From positions 1 to 5,194 of the forward strand of contig JALNVO010000204.1 in NCBI GenBank assembly GCA_023231365.1: a stretch of DNA of 5,194 nucleotides. The letters run 5' to 3'. Under the pieces are notes generated by a model. The model was not told the origin of the DNA, ran no database searches, and was given only the letters and a program-made list of their open reading frames with translations. The DNA is from Fibrobacteraceae bacterium (lineage in GTDB: Bacteria > Fibrobacterota > Fibrobacteria > Fibrobacterales > Fibrobacteraceae). Shown in pieces: positions 4,999 through 5,194 of the stretch. Position numbers and translations under genes: made by a program. Every line of letters starts with the position of its first letter. The stretch's first letter is position 1.

Positions 4999-5194
4999 AT
5001 ATGCATTCAAAACCACCGGCGAGTCCAGAAGTCTGGTAGAAGGCATCTCTCGTTCCATCCCCGACATACAAAAAATCCCTTGGCTACATTTGTTTACTAC
5101 GTAAACATTAACCTCGGCTCAGCAATATTCGTGCAAGCACGACTGCAGCATTCGCCTTATGATTAATTGAAACTCGGGTCAGCCAACTGCATCA
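4999..5194 (+). repeat. IS200-like left end/leader, copy 3 (plus strand, cut by window edge)
   Basis: This copy starts ATATGCATTCAAAACCACC directly after the terminator T tract. It continues through CGTTCCATCC (5051-5060) and AAATCCCTTGGCTACATTT (5073-5091), and ends with GGTCAGCCAACTGCATCA at the window edge. It is closest to copy 1. Two changes stand out. The subterminal hairpin is altered: its 3' arm is interrupted, so that CCAGA/TCTGG (5025-5029, 5032-5036) forms instead. A 77-bp segment also sits between the two halves of the leader. TTGGCT (5080-5085) and AGCCAA (5181-5186) can still pair around the insert. By analogy with copy 2, a tnpA start would lie about 25 bp beyond the window. 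Confidence 0.65.
5092..5168. other. 77-bp insertion inside left-end copy 3
   Basis: Copies 1 and 2 run from ACATTT or its equivalent straight into GAAAC, while copy 3 has 77 extra bases there. The short repeat TTG is present at both edges (5090-5092, 5167-5169). The insert holds two hairpins, GTTTAC/GTAAAC with loop TAC (5092-5106) and TCGTGC/GCACGA with loop AA (5129-5142). It has no open reading frame. It may be a small palindromic insertion, or the ancestral long form of the leader that the other copies have lost. Confidence 0.5.

Noticed and set aside
1..5194. A 5.2-kb composite transposon bounded by inverted repeats at both window ends
   Set aside because: The end repeats are IS200-type left ends with the leader pointing outward, and this family has no terminal inverted repeats. 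The enclosed genes are ordinary and unrelated. An assembly break at a multi-copy IS explains the layout better.

Overview
The window looks like a chromosomal accessory region of a Gram-negative bacterium with moderate GC. The codon style (many C-ending codons), the outer-membrane beta-barrel protein and the bacterial acyl-ACP thioesterase recall Fibrobacter or a relative. This assignment is from memory and is tentative. Both ends of the window fall inside copies of one mobile-element end, so the window may be a whole assembly contig that broke at a multi-copy repeat.

Left part (1-848): an IS200/IS605-family element of about 705 bp lies at roughly 119-823 on the minus strand. Its single gene, tnpA (249-686), is full length. 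However, the second histidine of the HUH motif is Arg63 and the catalytic tyrosine position is His125, so it should not cut DNA. The element keeps other IS200 hallmarks: similar hairpins in direct orientation near both ends, several hairpins after tnpA, and a leader that can pair with the tnpA ribosome binding site. The left-end/leader sequence occurs three times: at 1-118 (minus), at 711-823 (minus, belonging to this element) and at 4999-5194 (plus, with a 77-bp insertion). The two outer copies resemble each other more than the middle one and point out of the window, as if intact elements continue beyond both edges.

Middle (849-2965): a MATE-family multidrug/toxin exporter is encoded on the minus strand (956-2314). 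Beyond its start are about 650 bp with no intact gene. The first part has coding-like codon use that switches frame, suggesting a decayed small membrane-protein gene. The rest is GC-rich hairpin sequence.

Right part (2978-4998), all on the plus strand: an acyl-ACP thioesterase, a 57-residue four-cysteine protein, and a secreted beta-barrel outer-membrane protein followed by a strong intrinsic terminator. The last two genes have good Shine-Dalgarno sites and spacings of 129-160 bp, so they may be separate transcription units.

The main observation is structural. All three copies of the IS left end start directly 3' of a hairpin with a T-rich tail: the terminator of the outer-membrane protein gene, the probable terminator of the MATE gene, and the right-end hairpin of the older IS copy. 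This suggests an element that inserts behind intrinsic terminators.
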